A DNA stretch of 34,583 nucleotides from Acidimicrobiales bacterium (lineage in GTDB: Bacteria; Actinomycetota; Acidimicrobiia; Acidimicrobiales; UBA8190), in assembly GCA_031292675.1 (NCBI GenBank), contig JARLGQ010000148.1, positions 1-34,583 on the forward strand, given 5' to 3'. The position numbers and the translations under genes were made by a program. The notes under the pieces were generated by a model. The model searched no databases and was not told the origin of the DNA. It saw only the letters and a program-made list of their open reading frames with translations. Numbering within the stretch: position 1 is the stretch's first letter; every line of letters starts with the position of its first letter. This document shows, piece after piece, positions 15,152-23,408 of the stretch.

Positions 15152-18100
15152 GTGGGGGCACCTGGTCGCATCGCGCGGCCGTCGGCGGTGACCGGTGAAC
15201 GCTGCTCGGAATCACCCGAAGACGGACCGACCGTCACCTCGCACGCCGTCGCGCCCGTGGTGCGGGCGTCCTCGCGCTCCGATGCACCGGTCTCGCTCGT
15301 CGCACCTGCGCCGGACGCGTCCGGCGCGGACCGCGCTCAGGTGAGCGGAGAGCAAACCGGGCAAGGCGACCTCGTGGGCTCCGCGGTCAGGCGGCTCAAG
15401 ACTGTGGGTGACATCTTCGGGGACCGGAACCGGACGGCGGACTCCCCGCGGCTGATGGGCGCTCTGGACGAGGTGCGCCTACAGTCGATCCGCGTCGGTG
15501 TGGCGTCGACGGTGGCCGTGCTCGTGGTCATGCTCCTCTACGCGTTGCTCCCCGGCCACTACCCGCTCTCGCGTGCACCGTTCTATGTGCTCATCGGCGT
15601 CGCCATGGTCGGGACCATCCCCATAGCCGTGCTCCCCTGGGAGTCCCTCACCCGGCGTGGTCTCGTCCTGCCGATCCTCTATGTCTGGTCCCTCTTCGAC
15701 ATCGCACTGGTGTCGATCGGCATCGACCTCACCGGCGGGAGCCACTCCGACCTCTATCTCGTCTATCTCCTGCAGTGCCTGTTCATGGCGAACGTCTCCT
15801 ATCCGCGCCGGGGACGGATCACGTTGACCGTGCTCACGGTGGCCGCCTACGTGGCCGCGCTGGCCGGGGGCGGCTGGCACATCGGCACCGCCACCTTGGT
15901 CCTGCGCGTGGGCATGATCCTGGCCACGGCGGGCGCCGCCGACCTGATCTCGGTCCAGCTCACCGGCGAGCTCGTGTTCCGGGAGCGAGCCACCGTCGAG
16001 CACGAGCACCGCGCCAGCCTGTGGAGCCGCGTGGCCGGTCTGGGCCGGCAGCTCGACACCCTCGACGAGGACGCCATCCTGGCCTGGGCGGTAGACGCCG
16101 TCATCGAGCTGGGGTTCGAGGCCGCCAACATCTGTGAGTTCATCGACGACCGCCGCAACTACCGCGTCGTGCACCCTCGGGGGCTGCCCGACTCCTACGT
16201 CGAGGCGGTGCACCGCTCCGACCAGGGCATGGTCGCCCTCATCCTCGACGAACGCCGGACCGTCGTCGTCGACGACTACCTCGAACGCCGCGGAGGGCTC
16301 CCGGAGCTGCGGGCCGACGGGTTCCGCACGGTGATCGCCACCCCGGTGTGGGTCGAGGGGGAGCTCGCCGCCACGCTCGTGGGAGGGACCCGCACCCGAC
16401 GCGTGGTCGAGGACCACGAGATCGCCGCCTTCGAGCTCCTGGCCGCCCACGCCGGGCACGGCCTGGGCAGCGCCCGCCGGCTCGAGCACCAACGTCGTGA
16501 CGCCGCCCACTTCCGGTCCCTCATCGAGTCCGCCCCCGACGCCATGATCGTCATGAGCGCGGACGGGGTCATCCTCGAGGCCAACAACCAGGTCGGTCGC
16601 CTCTTCGGCTACGAGCCCGAGGAGCTGTCGGGCCGCAACGTCGAGTGCCTCGTGACCCCCAGGATCCAGAACGTCCTGAGCGACTACTACGACGACTTCA
16701 GCCGCAACCCGCGCACGCTCGTCATCGGCGACGTGGCCGACGTCTCGGGCGTGCGCAGGGACGGCATGGAATTCCCCATGGAGATCGTCCTGGGCCCGAT
16801 CGAGACGCCCGAAGGGCTCGTGATCACCGCCACGGCCCGCAACGTCACCGAACGACGGGAGTTCGAGCGCCGACTGGAGCACCAGGCCACCCACGACCAC
16901 CTGACCGGCCTGCCCAACCGGGCCCTGTTCGTGGAGCAACTGGCCGAGTGCCTGACGCGCGGCCAACTTCCGGGGCCGCCCATCTCCGTCTGCTTCCTCG
17001 ACGTCGACCACTTCAAGTACGTCAACGACAGCCGGGGCCACAACACCGGGGACGAGCTGGTGATCGAGGTGGCCCGCCGCATCGAGTCGACGGCCCGCGC
17101 CGGCGACCTCGTGGCGCGCTTCGGTGGTGACGAGTTCGCCGTGCTCGTCGAGGGGCTCACCGATCGCAAGGGAGCCGTCGCCTATGCATGGCGCCTCCTC
17201 ACGGCCTTCGACCGCCCCTTCGTCCTCGACGGGGTGGAGTGCTTCGTGTCGGCCAGCGTCGGCGTCGCCTTCGGGTTGCGAGGCGACGATCCCAACGACG
17301 TGCTGCGCCAGGCCGATGCCGCCATGTACCACGCCAAGCAGAGCGGGCGGGCGCGGGTCGAGGTGTTCGACGAGACCCTCACGGCCCGGGCCGCCGAGCG
17401 CCTCGAGATCGAGTCGTCACTGCACCAGGCCCTCCTCGGCGACCAGCTCTCGATCGCCTACCAACCGGTGGTGGCCATCGACACGGGCAAGACGGTCGGG
17501 GTGGAGGCACTCGTGCGCTGGCAGCATCCCGAGCGGGGCCTCGTCCCCCCGTTGGAGTTCATCCCCATCGCCGAGGAGTCGGGCCTGATCCTGCAGATCG
17601 GACGGTGGGTGCTCGCCCGCGCCTGTACCCAGGCGGCGGAGTGGGTCAACAGGATCGGGGACTCGTCGGGCTTCACCGTGAGCGTGAACGTGTCGAGCCG
17701 GCAGCTCGAGCACGACCGGATGATCGCCGAGGTGGCCGCCGCGCTCGACGAGAGCGGGCTGCCTCCGCAGTGCCTCGTGCTCGAGATCACCGAGAGCTTC
17801 TTCATCCGCGACCTGCAGGCGGCCGTACGCCGCCTGCAGGCCCTGCGGCGACTGGGGCTGCGCATCGCCATCGACGACTTCGGCACGGGGTTCTCGTCGC
17901 TCAATTCGCTGGCCCGGCTGCCCATCGACGTGGTCAAGATCGACAAGACCTTCATCGACGCCCTGGGGACCCGCTATGACGCCGTCATCGGCGCCGTCGT
18001 CGAGGTGGCCGAGGCCTTCGACCTGACGGTGGTGGCCGAGGGCATCGAGCGCGAGGAGCAGCGCGACAGGCTGATCGATCTCGGGTGCCCCTTCGCCCAG

Positions 18101-18205
18101 GGGTATCTCTTCGGCAAGCCCGCGCCCGCCGGGGAGCTCGAACACCTCTTCATCCCGACCAGCGCCTCCGCCGGTGGGCGGGCGCCCGCGTCGGGGCCCG
18201 CCTGA
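15152..18205 (+). CDS. membrane GAF-PAS-GGDEF-EAL c-di-GMP synthase/phosphodiesterase
   Basis: A protein of 1017 aa from GTG 15152; there is no clear ribosome-binding site, so the first about 100 disordered residues may be shorter. Six hydrophobic helices span about residues 115-275, followed by a GAF-like domain (about 295-440), a PAS domain (about 450-570, 'IESAPDAMIVMSADGVILEANNQ'), a GGDEF domain (about 575-740) and an EAL domain (about 755-1000). The active-site GGDEF is intact at 658-662, with the inhibitory I-site RAGD at 649-652 five residues before. EAL is intact at 785-787, with 'DDFGTG' at 908-913 and 'QGYLFGKP' at the end. Both synthesis and breakdown of c-di-GMP therefore look possible, controlled by signals at the membrane, GAF and PAS parts. 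It converges on the aldose epimerase with only seven bases between. Confidence 0.93.
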   Translation: MGAPGRIARPSAVTGERCSESPEDGPTVTSHAVAPVVRASSRSDAPVSLVAPAPDASGADRAQVSGEQTGQGDLVGSAVRRLKTVGDIFGDRNRTADSPRLMGALDEVRLQSIRVGVASTVAVLVVMLLYALLPGHYPLSRAPFYVLIGVAMVGTIPIAVLPWESLTRRGLVLPILYVWSLFDIALVSIGIDLTGGSHSDLYLVYLLQCLFMANVSYPRRGRITLTVLTVAAYVAALAGGGWHIGTATLVLRVGMILATAGAADLISVQLTGELVFRERATVEHEHRASLWSRVAGLGRQLDTLDEDAILAWAVDAVIELGFEAANICEFIDDRRNYRVVHPRGLPDSYVEAVHRSDQGMVALILDERRTVVVDDYLERRGGLPELRADGFRTVIATPVWVEGELAATLVGGTRTRRVVEDHEIAAFELLAAHAGHGLGSARRLEHQRRDAAHFRSLIESAPDAMIVMSADGVILEANNQVGRLFGYEPEELSGRNVECLVTPRIQNVLSDYYDDFSRNPRTLVIGDVADVSGVRRDGMEFPMEIVLGPIETPEGLVITATARNVTERREFERRLEHQATHDHLTGLPNRALFVEQLAECLTRGQLPGPPISVCFLDVDHFKYVNDSRGHNTGDELVIEVARRIESTARAGDLVARFGGDEFAVLVEGLTDRKGAVAYAWRLLTAFDRPFVLDGVECFVSASVGVAFGLRGDDPNDVLRQADAAMYHAKQSGRARVEVFDETLTARAAERLEIESSLHQALLGDQLSIAYQPVVAIDTGKTVGVEALVRWQHPERGLVPPLEFIPIAEESGLILQIGRWVLARACTQAAEWVNRIGDSSGFTVSVNVSSRQLEHDRMIAEVAAALDESGLPPQCLVLEITESFFIRDLQAAVRRLQALRRLGLRIAIDDFGTGFSSLNSLARLPIDVVKIDKTFIDALGTRYDAVIGAVVEVAEAFDLTVVAEGIEREEQRDRLIDLGCPFAQGYLFGKPAPAGELEHLFIPTSASAGGRAPASGPA

Positions 18206-18212
18206 GCGGACC

Positions 18213-19145
18213 TCAGCGGGGGTTGATCCCCCACCGGCCGCTCCACGAGGCGCCGGGCTCGAGGCGCACGAGGTCGACGCCCGAGCGCAGCGCATCGGGG
18301 GGACACGTCATGGGCTCCACCGCGACCGAGGTCCGCCGGCGGCCGGCGGGCTCGAGGGTGTCCCCGGTGAACACCATGACGTACCCGAAGCGCTGGTCCA
18401 TCCACAACGTCACGCCCCGGCCCCCCGCCGTGTCGTCGAGCTCGACCCGCGCCATGCCGTCGGGATCACGCTGCAGGTCGGTGAAGGCGGTGTCGAGGAC
18501 CGTGGGCCCGATCCAGCGCCGCGCCGTGAAGTCGAGCTCGGAGCCGGCCAACGCGCTGCTCGCGGTGGGCAGTCCCCGTTCGTCGGTGACCAGCCGCCGG
18601 CGGGCCGGCACGGCCAGCGACATGGAGTCGATCGGCGTCGACAGCGTCAGGTAGGGGTGGAACCCCATGCCGAAGGGCGCCGTGGTGGCATCGAGGTTGG
18701 TGACGCTCGACGACACCATGAGGCCGTCGCGCCCCAGGCGGTACTCGACCACCAGGGCCAGTCGCCACGGGTAGCCGGGCTGGGGATGAAGCGTGCAACC
18801 GAGGGAGAGCACGTTCTGCGCCCTCGACGCCACCTGCCACGGCAGCCAGCGGACCAGCCCGTGGATGGCGTTGTGCCGGTCGGGCTCGTCGAGCGCGGCC
18901 TGCGCGTCGCGCCCTTCGTAGTTGTAGCGGCCGTCGCCGAGGCGGTTGGGCCACGGGGCGAGCACCTGCCCTCGTCCCGAGTCGCACACGTCGTCGACCC
19001 CGAACCCGTCGAGCACGGCGGTGCCGTCGACGGTGTAGGAGCGCATGGTGGCGCCGACCTCGGTGACGACCACGCGGTGCCGTCCGTGCCCGATGTCGTA
19101 TTGCACTCCGGAGGGGGCCAGCGTTCGGTTGGCGGTGACAGGCAA
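18213..19145 (-). CDS. aldose 1-epimerase (galactose mutarotase family)
   Basis: A protein of about 310 aa from TTG 19145. The open frame runs on to 19403, but that part is a low-complexity extension that would overlap the start of surE on the other strand, so I rejected it. The fold is indicated by 'VVVTEVGATMRSYTVDG', 'LAPWPNRLGDGRYNYEG' (substrate-binding Asn-Arg), 'NAIHGLVRWLPW' (catalytic-region His), 'APFGMGFHPYL' (second His) and the C-terminal 'VAVEPMTCPPDAL' (catalytic-region Glu). It interconverts alpha and beta anomers of free sugars in the cytoplasm. It stands alone, convergent with the c-di-GMP gene and divergent from surE. Confidence 0.88.
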   Translation of the reverse strand: MPVTANRTLAPSGVQYDIGHGRHRVVVTEVGATMRSYTVDGTAVLDGFGVDDVCDSGRGQVLAPWPNRLGDGRYNYEGRDAQAALDEPDRHNAIHGLVRWLPWQVASRAQNVLSLGCTLHPQPGYPWRLALVVEYRLGRDGLMVSSSVTNLDATTAPFGMGFHPYLTLSTPIDSMSLAVPARRRLVTDERGLPTASSALAGSELDFTARRWIGPTVLDTAFTDLQRDPDGMARVELDDTAGGRGVTLWMDQRFGYVMVFTGDTLEPAGRRRTSVAVEPMTCPPDALRSGVDLVRLEPGASWSGRWGINPR

Positions 19146-19326
19146 GTGGGTGGCTCGTGTCCGGTCGTCGTCGGGTCGGGTGGCGTCGTGTCGATGCGGC
19201 CGTGTCGCCTCATCGTGGTGCTCCGAGGGGCGGTCCGGGGGCACCGGTATGGTAGACGCAGGAGTTGGCGCCGGCGCAGGGGCTCGGGTCGACGCCGCGT
19301 GGGGGGCCACGACACCGGAGGGTCCT

Positions 19327-20184
19327 GTGCGGATACTGGTCACCAACGACGACGGCGTGCGCGCCCCGGGGATCGCGGCGCTGGCCCTGGCGGCGGCCTC
19401 CACGGGACACGAGGTCGTGGTGGTGGCGCCAATGATCGACTACAGCGGGTCCGGGGCGGCGGTCGGGCCGGTCCACTCGCGCGCCGGCGTGGACTACGAG
19501 GCCCATGCCATCGAGGGTCTGGGCGACATACCCACCTACGGCATCGACGGCCCCCCGGCGCTGGCGGTCATCCTCGCCTGTGTCGGCGGCTTCGGTCCCA
19601 TGCCCGACGTCGTGCTGTCGGGGATCAACCACGGCATCAACGTGGGGAGGTCCGCCATGCACTCGGGAACGGTGGGAGCGGCCCTGACGGCCGCGCACTT
19701 CGGGCTCCGCTGCCTGGCGGTGTCGATCCGCTGGGGCGACGACCCGGTGCCGTGGGAGACGCCCGCCACCATGGCGGCCACCCTCGTCCCCGTCCTGGCC
19801 GGGGCCCGGGCGGGGACCACACTCAATCTGAACGTGCCCAACGTGCCCCTCGACGAGCTGCGGGGGCTGCGCCACGGTCGGTTGGGGCGGGGTGGCACCA
19901 TCCGCTCAGCGGTCCATGCCACCGGCGACGACAGCACGCCCCTCCCCCATGTGGCGCTCCCGCCCGGCCAGACCGGCACCCTGCGCCTCGACCTCACCGC
20001 CCCGGGGAGCAGCACGCTCGTGCATCCCGACACCGACGCCGGGCTGTTGGCCCGCGACTACGCGGCGCTGACGGCGCTCGTCGGGGTCAGGGAAGCCGGT
20101 GCCGAAGCCGACGACGTCGTCGACGGCGCGCTCGAGGCGCTCTACGCCCTTTCGGGGGTGACGCCCGGCCAGGATCCGGGGTAG
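19327..20184 (+). CDS. surE: 5'/3'-nucleotidase SurE
   Basis: A protein of 285 aa from GTG 19327, four bases after GGAGGG (19317-19322); the longer open frame from 19045 is not family-like. It begins with the SurE hallmark 'RILVTNDDG' (metal ligands Asp8, Asp9), then 'VAPMIDYSGSGAAV' with the Ser ligand around residue 40, and 'LSGINHGINVG' (metal-binding Asn101). Length and order match SurE. The enzyme removes phosphate from nucleoside monophosphates and related substrates. It is divergent from the aldose epimerase and convergent with a small zinc-ribbon gene ten bases away. Confidence 0.93.
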   Translation: MRILVTNDDGVRAPGIAALALAAASTGHEVVVVAPMIDYSGSGAAVGPVHSRAGVDYEAHAIEGLGDIPTYGIDGPPALAVILACVGGFGPMPDVVLSGINHGINVGRSAMHSGTVGAALTAAHFGLRCLAVSIRWGDDPVPWETPATMAATLVPVLAGARAGTTLNLNVPNVPLDELRGLRHGRLGRGGTIRSAVHATGDDSTPLPHVALPPGQTGTLRLDLTAPGSSTLVHPDTDAGLLARDYAALTALVGVREAGAEADDVVDGALEALYALSGVTPGQDPG

Positions 20185-20193
20185 GGCCCGGTC

Positions 20194-20367
20194 TCAGTAC
20201 GGCCCGTCACAGCAACTGTCGCGCCACCCACAGCGCGGACACCGGTAATGGGCATGTTCGGGCCGCATGGAAGCCCCGCACGCGAGGCACGCCGTCGACA
20301 GGTCCGCACGGGCCTCACCGTCGTTTCGGGGGGCCCGGGTCGGGGGTGCGGAGGTGCGTGCGTCCAC
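20194..20367 (-). CDS. small zinc-ribbon protein (57 aa), unknown function
   Basis: A short protein read from GTG 20367; the open frame is longer (to 20565), but the upstream part is low-complexity. The C-terminal half has 'CLACGASM' and 'YRCPRCGWRDSCC', two CxxC pairs plus a CC near the end, so it should bind zinc. The motif 'MRPEHAHYRCPRCGWRDSCCDGPY' (given here as one recognisable family tail, 24 residues split as MRPEHAHYRC / PRCGWRDSCC / DGPY) recurs in actinobacterial small proteins as far as I recall. There is no clear ribosome-binding site, and the start is a guess. Function is unknown. It converges on surE. Confidence 0.6.
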   Translation of the reverse strand: MDARTSAPPTRAPRNDGEARADLSTACLACGASMRPEHAHYRCPRCGWRDSCCDGPY

Positions 20368-20551
20368 GGGCCGAAACGCTACCCGTGAGGCCCTCGGGCC
20401 CGGGGGGACCCCTCCGAAGGCCCCCTCTCCACCCCGTCCTCGGGAGCTCGGCCCTGGTCCCAAGGAGCTGAGAGAATCCCTGGTCAGCGGGGCCTTCTCC
20501 CGGTGAGGGCGTCGCCGCCGGGGGCCGCCTCGGGGGGGCCCGGCCCCCGAT

Positions 20552-20584
20552 GCGCTTGTGAGCACATGCGCAAGCGCTTACAAT
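20552..20584 (+). promoter_or_regulatory. promoter with nested inverted repeat for the Rpf-like gene
   Basis: TTGTGA (20556-20561), 17 bases, TACAAT (20579-20584): the clearest sigma-70-type promoter in the window. An inverted repeat GCGCTTG (20552-20558) / CAAGCGC (20571-20577) overlaps the -35 and fills the spacer up to the -10, and ATGCGC is repeated at 20550 and 20566. A regulator bound there would block or alter promoter use. Transcription would start near 20591, leaving a leader of about 375 bases. Confidence 0.6.
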
Positions 20585-20590
20585 AGTTAC

Positions 20591-20967
20591 TACTCAAGCC
20601 ATCGGCAGAGTCCACGCGACAGCAGCGGAGGCTGTCGCCCGGGCCCCAGAGGCCCTGCTCATGTGGACCGCCCCGGACATGTTTCCCCGTGCGCCTTCGC
20701 GCGCCCAGGGTCCCGGTCCCTTCGCGCAACGCGGCTCCCCCCACCCATGCTCACCGACCGTCGACAACCGCTCGAAGGAGGCAGTGCCTAACGCCAGAGA
20801 CCCCGGGTCGCTCCGTCCGCACCTCGTTCGGACCTGCAGTCAGTCCAGGGCCGCCCGCCCTTCCCGGCGCCGGCTCCGCGAGACGAATGCACCAGACGAC
20901 GGGCACCCGCATTCCCAAGCCCACCTGGAGCCCTACGGGGATCCCGTGAACTTCAAGGAGGCACAAG
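20591..20967 (+). promoter_or_regulatory. long, structured 5' leader of the Rpf-like gene
   Basis: About 375 bases follow the promoter without a convincing gene. A perfect 8-bp stem GCGACAGC/GCTGTCGC with a 7-base loop lies at 20616-20638, followed by GGGCC...GGCCC. A second AAGGAGG (20775-20781) appears far upstream of the real one. Long leaders before rpf genes in other actinobacteria carry the c-di-AMP (ydaO) riboswitch, but I could not find its conserved blocks here, so only 'structured leader' is claimed. Confidence 0.4.
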
Positions 20968-21726
20968 ATGCGGAACCATCGACTCTTTGGCGTTGTCATC
21001 GCCGTATTGCTCGGTACGAGTTTTCTGCACCAACGGCCGAGTTCTCCTCACCATCACCACCAACAGGTCACCGGTACTCACACCAGAGGGACCGCCATGC
21101 AACTGGCGTCGGCGAAATTGGCCGTCGCCCCATCACACCCGTCCCTCGCCACCGAGGCGGGGCTCCCCATCGGCCTGGTACGGCCGACGGGCATCGAGTT
21201 CAGCCGCGCCCTGGCGCAGCTGGTATCGGCGCCCACGCTCCATCAGCACCCGGCGCCCGCCGCCCCTGCCGGGGAATCCTCCATCGGCCTGTTACGGCCG
21301 GCCGGGACCAGGTACGTGACGCAGCTCTACGCCTGGATGGCCTACGAGAGTGCGCACACCCCACCGGCGCCGGCGGCACCGACGCCCAAGGCGACCGCTC
21401 CACCGGCGCCGGCCGCCGCACCACACCCTGCCGCGGCTCCCGCGGCCCCCCTGGCCCCCGCCACCCAGCCTGCGGGCGGTGCGGCGAGCGGAGGCGTGTG
21501 GGCGGGGTTGCGCCAGTGCGAGTCGGGCGGGAACTACGCCGACAACACCGGCAACGGCTACTACGGCGCCTATCAGTTCAGCCTGTCCACCTGGCACGGG
21601 CTGGGCTTCCCGGGGCTGCCGTCGGACGCACCTCCGGCCGTGCAGGACCAGGCCGCCCAGCAGCTCCAGGCCCGCAGCGGCTGGGGTCAGTGGCCCGCCT
21701 GCTCCCGTCGGCTCCGGCTCATCTAG
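20968..21726 (+). CDS. secreted Rpf/transglycosylase-like cell-wall protein
   Basis: A protein of 252 aa from ATG 20968, six bases after AAGGAGG (20955-20961). The N-terminus (residues 1-22) looks like a signal peptide. Two related units follow, at residues 67-86 (PIGLVRPTGIEFSRALAQLV) and 105-124 (SIGLLRPAGTRYVTQLYAWM). A Pro/Ala linker (about 130-172) leads to an Rpf-like lysozyme-fold domain at about 175-248: 'WAGLRQCESGGNYADNTGNG' holds the catalytic Glu185, 'YYGAYQFSLSTWHGLG' follows, and Cys184/Cys245 would form the domain's disulphide. It should cleave peptidoglycan outside the cell and act in growth or resuscitation. It has its own promoter, long leader and terminator-like hairpin. 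Confidence 0.88.
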   Translation: MRNHRLFGVVIAVLLGTSFLHQRPSSPHHHHQQVTGTHTRGTAMQLASAKLAVAPSHPSLATEAGLPIGLVRPTGIEFSRALAQLVSAPTLHQHPAPAAPAGESSIGLLRPAGTRYVTQLYAWMAYESAHTPPAPAAPTPKATAPPAPAAAPHPAAAPAAPLAPATQPAGGAASGGVWAGLRQCESGGNYADNTGNGYYGAYQFSLSTWHGLGFPGLPSDAPPAVQDQAAQQLQARSGWGQWPACSRRLRLI

Positions 21727-21735
21727 GCACGCGCT

Positions 21736-21772
21736 GCACCCCCCGGTGGGTCCGATGACCACCGGGGGGTGC
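21736..21772 (+). terminator. 14-bp perfect hairpin after the Rpf-like gene
   Basis: GCACCCCCCGGTGG (21736-21749) pairs perfectly with CCACCGGGGGGTGC (21759-21772) around a 9-base loop, starting nine bases after the stop at 21726. No T-run follows, which is common for terminators in high-GC actinobacteria. It also separates this gene from the hydrolase and argues against the hydrolase start at 21769. Confidence 0.75.
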
Positions 21773-21804
21773 GTGCCGGAATGCCCGCCGGGTATCGTCG
21801 GGGA

Positions 21805-22797
21805 GTGGCGTCCGTGGGGGCCGAGGTCGGCGCTTCGAGGCATTCTCGAACCAAGAAGCACGCCGAGCCCTCGCGCCGGTCGGGCAAGAAGCGTGACGGT
21901 TCGGTGGCGCCCATCTCCTTCGTGAGCAGGCTCTTCGAGCACCGGCCCTTCGAGGAGGCCTCCTTCGAATTCGAAGGCCTGCGCCTCCACTACGAGCGCC
22001 ACGGACAGGGCGACAGAGTTCTCGTGTTCGTCCACGGCCTGCTCCTCGACAACCAGCTGAGCCGCCGCCTGGCCGCCGACCTCGCCGAGCGGGGGTTCCA
22101 GGTGGTCCTGCTCGACCTGCCCGGGCACGGCAAGTCGGACAAGCCGCGCCACGCCTCGGTCCATCGCATGGACTCCTACGCCCGCCACGTGGTGGCGCTG
22201 CTCGACGAGCTCGGCATCGACGAGGCGGTCGTCGGCGGCGTGTCACTGGGGGCCAACGTGAGCCTCCAGGTGGCGGTCCAGGCCCCCGAACGCGTGCGGG
22301 GGCTGCTGATCGAGATGCCCGTCCTGGAGTGGGCGGTGCCCGGCGCGGCCGTCGTGTTCCTGCCCATGCTCCTCGGCGTCCACTACGCGGCGCCGCTGGT
22401 CCGCGTCGTGGCCGCCCTGGCGCGCCGGGTGCCGAAGACCAGCGTCGCCCCCCTCGACAGCGTCGTCACCATGATCACGGCCGAGCCCGAGGAGATCGCG
22501 GCGGTGCTCCACGGCATGCTGGTCGGGCCGATCACCCCCACCTACGAGGCGCGCCATGCCATCGAGGCGCCGACGCTCGTCATCGGTCACAAGATCGACT
22601 TCATCCATCCCTTCACCGACGCCGACCATCTCACCCGCCAGCTCGCCCACGCCAAGCTGGTCGAGGCACATTCGATCTTCGAGCTGCGCGTCGCCCCCGA
22701 CCGGCTCACGGGGGAGATCGCCGACTTCCTCGCCGAGACCTGGGCCCAGCCCGGCGCGGCGGCGCGCCGTCGCACGCCCCGAGCCCAGCCGGCCTGA
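21805..22797 (+). CDS. alpha/beta hydrolase
   Basis: A protein of about 330 aa from GTG 21805. The open frame starts at 21769, inside the hairpin, and ATG 21781 or GTG 21814 are also possible. A basic N-terminal stretch is followed by the fold: 'VLVFVHGLLLDNQ' (oxyanion-hole HG), 'VVLLDLPGHGKSDKP', and the nucleophile elbow 'VVGGVSLGANVSL' with Ser at about residue 147. The acid and His are probably in 'GHKIDFIHPF' and 'EAHSIFELR'. No signal peptide is evident. It is a soluble esterase or similar enzyme; the substrate cannot be inferred. It converges with the Rrf2 gene ten bases away. Confidence 0.85.
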   Translation: MASVGAEVGASRHSRTKKHAEPSRRSGKKRDGSVAPISFVSRLFEHRPFEEASFEFEGLRLHYERHGQGDRVLVFVHGLLLDNQLSRRLAADLAERGFQVVLLDLPGHGKSDKPRHASVHRMDSYARHVVALLDELGIDEAVVGGVSLGANVSLQVAVQAPERVRGLLIEMPVLEWAVPGAAVVFLPMLLGVHYAAPLVRVVAALARRVPKTSVAPLDSVVTMITAEPEEIAAVLHGMLVGPITPTYEARHAIEAPTLVIGHKIDFIHPFTDADHLTRQLAHAKLVEAHSIFELRVAPDRLTGEIADFLAETWAQPGAAARRRTPRAQPA

Positions 22798-22806
22798 TGC
22801 GAACCG

Positions 22807-23262
22807 TCAGTGGTGGGGCGACCAGGCGTCGGGGTCTTCGGTCAGCTTGGCGACGGTGCGCGGCAGGCGTCCCGCCACGACGTCTTCGAGGCTGACCCGC
22901 TCGAGCACGTTGCGCAGGCTGGCCCGCACCGCCACCCAGACGTCTTGGAGGTGCTCGGCCGCCCCCTCGTAGTGCGCCGCCTCGGGGCGCAGGCCCCGCA
23001 CCTCGGCCAACGGCCCGTCCAGGGCGCGCATGACATCGGCGACGCTCACGTCCTTGGCCGGGCGGGCCAGGCGGTAGCCGCCTTCTGATCCCCGTTGGCT
23101 CGAGACGATGCCGGCGCGGCGCAGCTCGATCAGGATCGCCCCCAAGAACCGCGCCGGCAGCCCCTGGGCCTCGGCCAGGGACTCGGCCGTCGCCGGCTCG
23201 CCCCGATCGGTGAGCGCCAGGAGGGCCCGCATGCCGTAGTCAACCTTGGCCGGTATGTGCAC
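22807..23262 (-). CDS. Rrf2-family transcriptional regulator, no cysteines
   Basis: A protein of 151 aa. The N-terminal 'IPAKVDYGMRALLAL' with a winged helix-turn-helix ('ATAESLAEAQGLPARFLGAILIELRRAGIV', split over two helices) and 'RGSEGGYRLARPAKDVSVADVMRALDGPL' are diagnostic for Rrf2. There is no cysteine at all, so it cannot bind an Fe-S cluster through the usual Cys triad, unlike IscR or NsrR; it may sense another signal, as CymR does with a partner protein. It is divergent from pstS, and the 229-bp region between them holds several palindromes it could bind. A regulatory link to phosphate uptake is inference. Confidence 0.88.
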   Translation of the reverse strand: MHIPAKVDYGMRALLALTDRGEPATAESLAEAQGLPARFLGAILIELRRAGIVSSQRGSEGGYRLARPAKDVSVADVMRALDGPLAEVRGLRPEAAHYEGAAEHLQDVWVAVRASLRNVLERVSLEDVVAGRLPRTVAKLTEDPDAWSPHH

Positions 23263-23408
23263 GGACCGGATTCTGCCCGTCCGCAGGGCCCCACGCCCAC
23301 CCTGGTCTGGCGCCGGCCCTTTCCGACCCCTTCCGACCCCTCCCGATCCCCCGAGCGGCCCCGGGGCCGAGGCAAGGACCGGGCCGCGGCTGGACGACGC
23401 CGGCGGGT

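Noticed and set aside
15479-17332. 617-residue open frame on the minus strand
   Set aside because: It is antisense to the GGDEF-EAL gene, with Asp/Val/Gly/His-rich low complexity; no domain is recognisable.
18946-19403. Extension of the aldose epimerase to 19403
   Set aside because: The added N-terminus is low-complexity Pro/Ala/Arg/His sequence and would overlap the start of surE on the opposite strand.
20591-20967. c-di-AMP (ydaO) riboswitch before the Rpf-like gene
   Set aside because: The place is right, but the conserved sequence blocks of the class could not be found by eye. A covariance-model search would decide; a significant RF00379 hit would reverse this.
20784-20967. GTG-started ORF after the AAGGAGG at 20775
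   Set aside because: Spacing to the GTG is only two bases, and the frame runs into the Rpf-like gene in another phase with non-coding composition.
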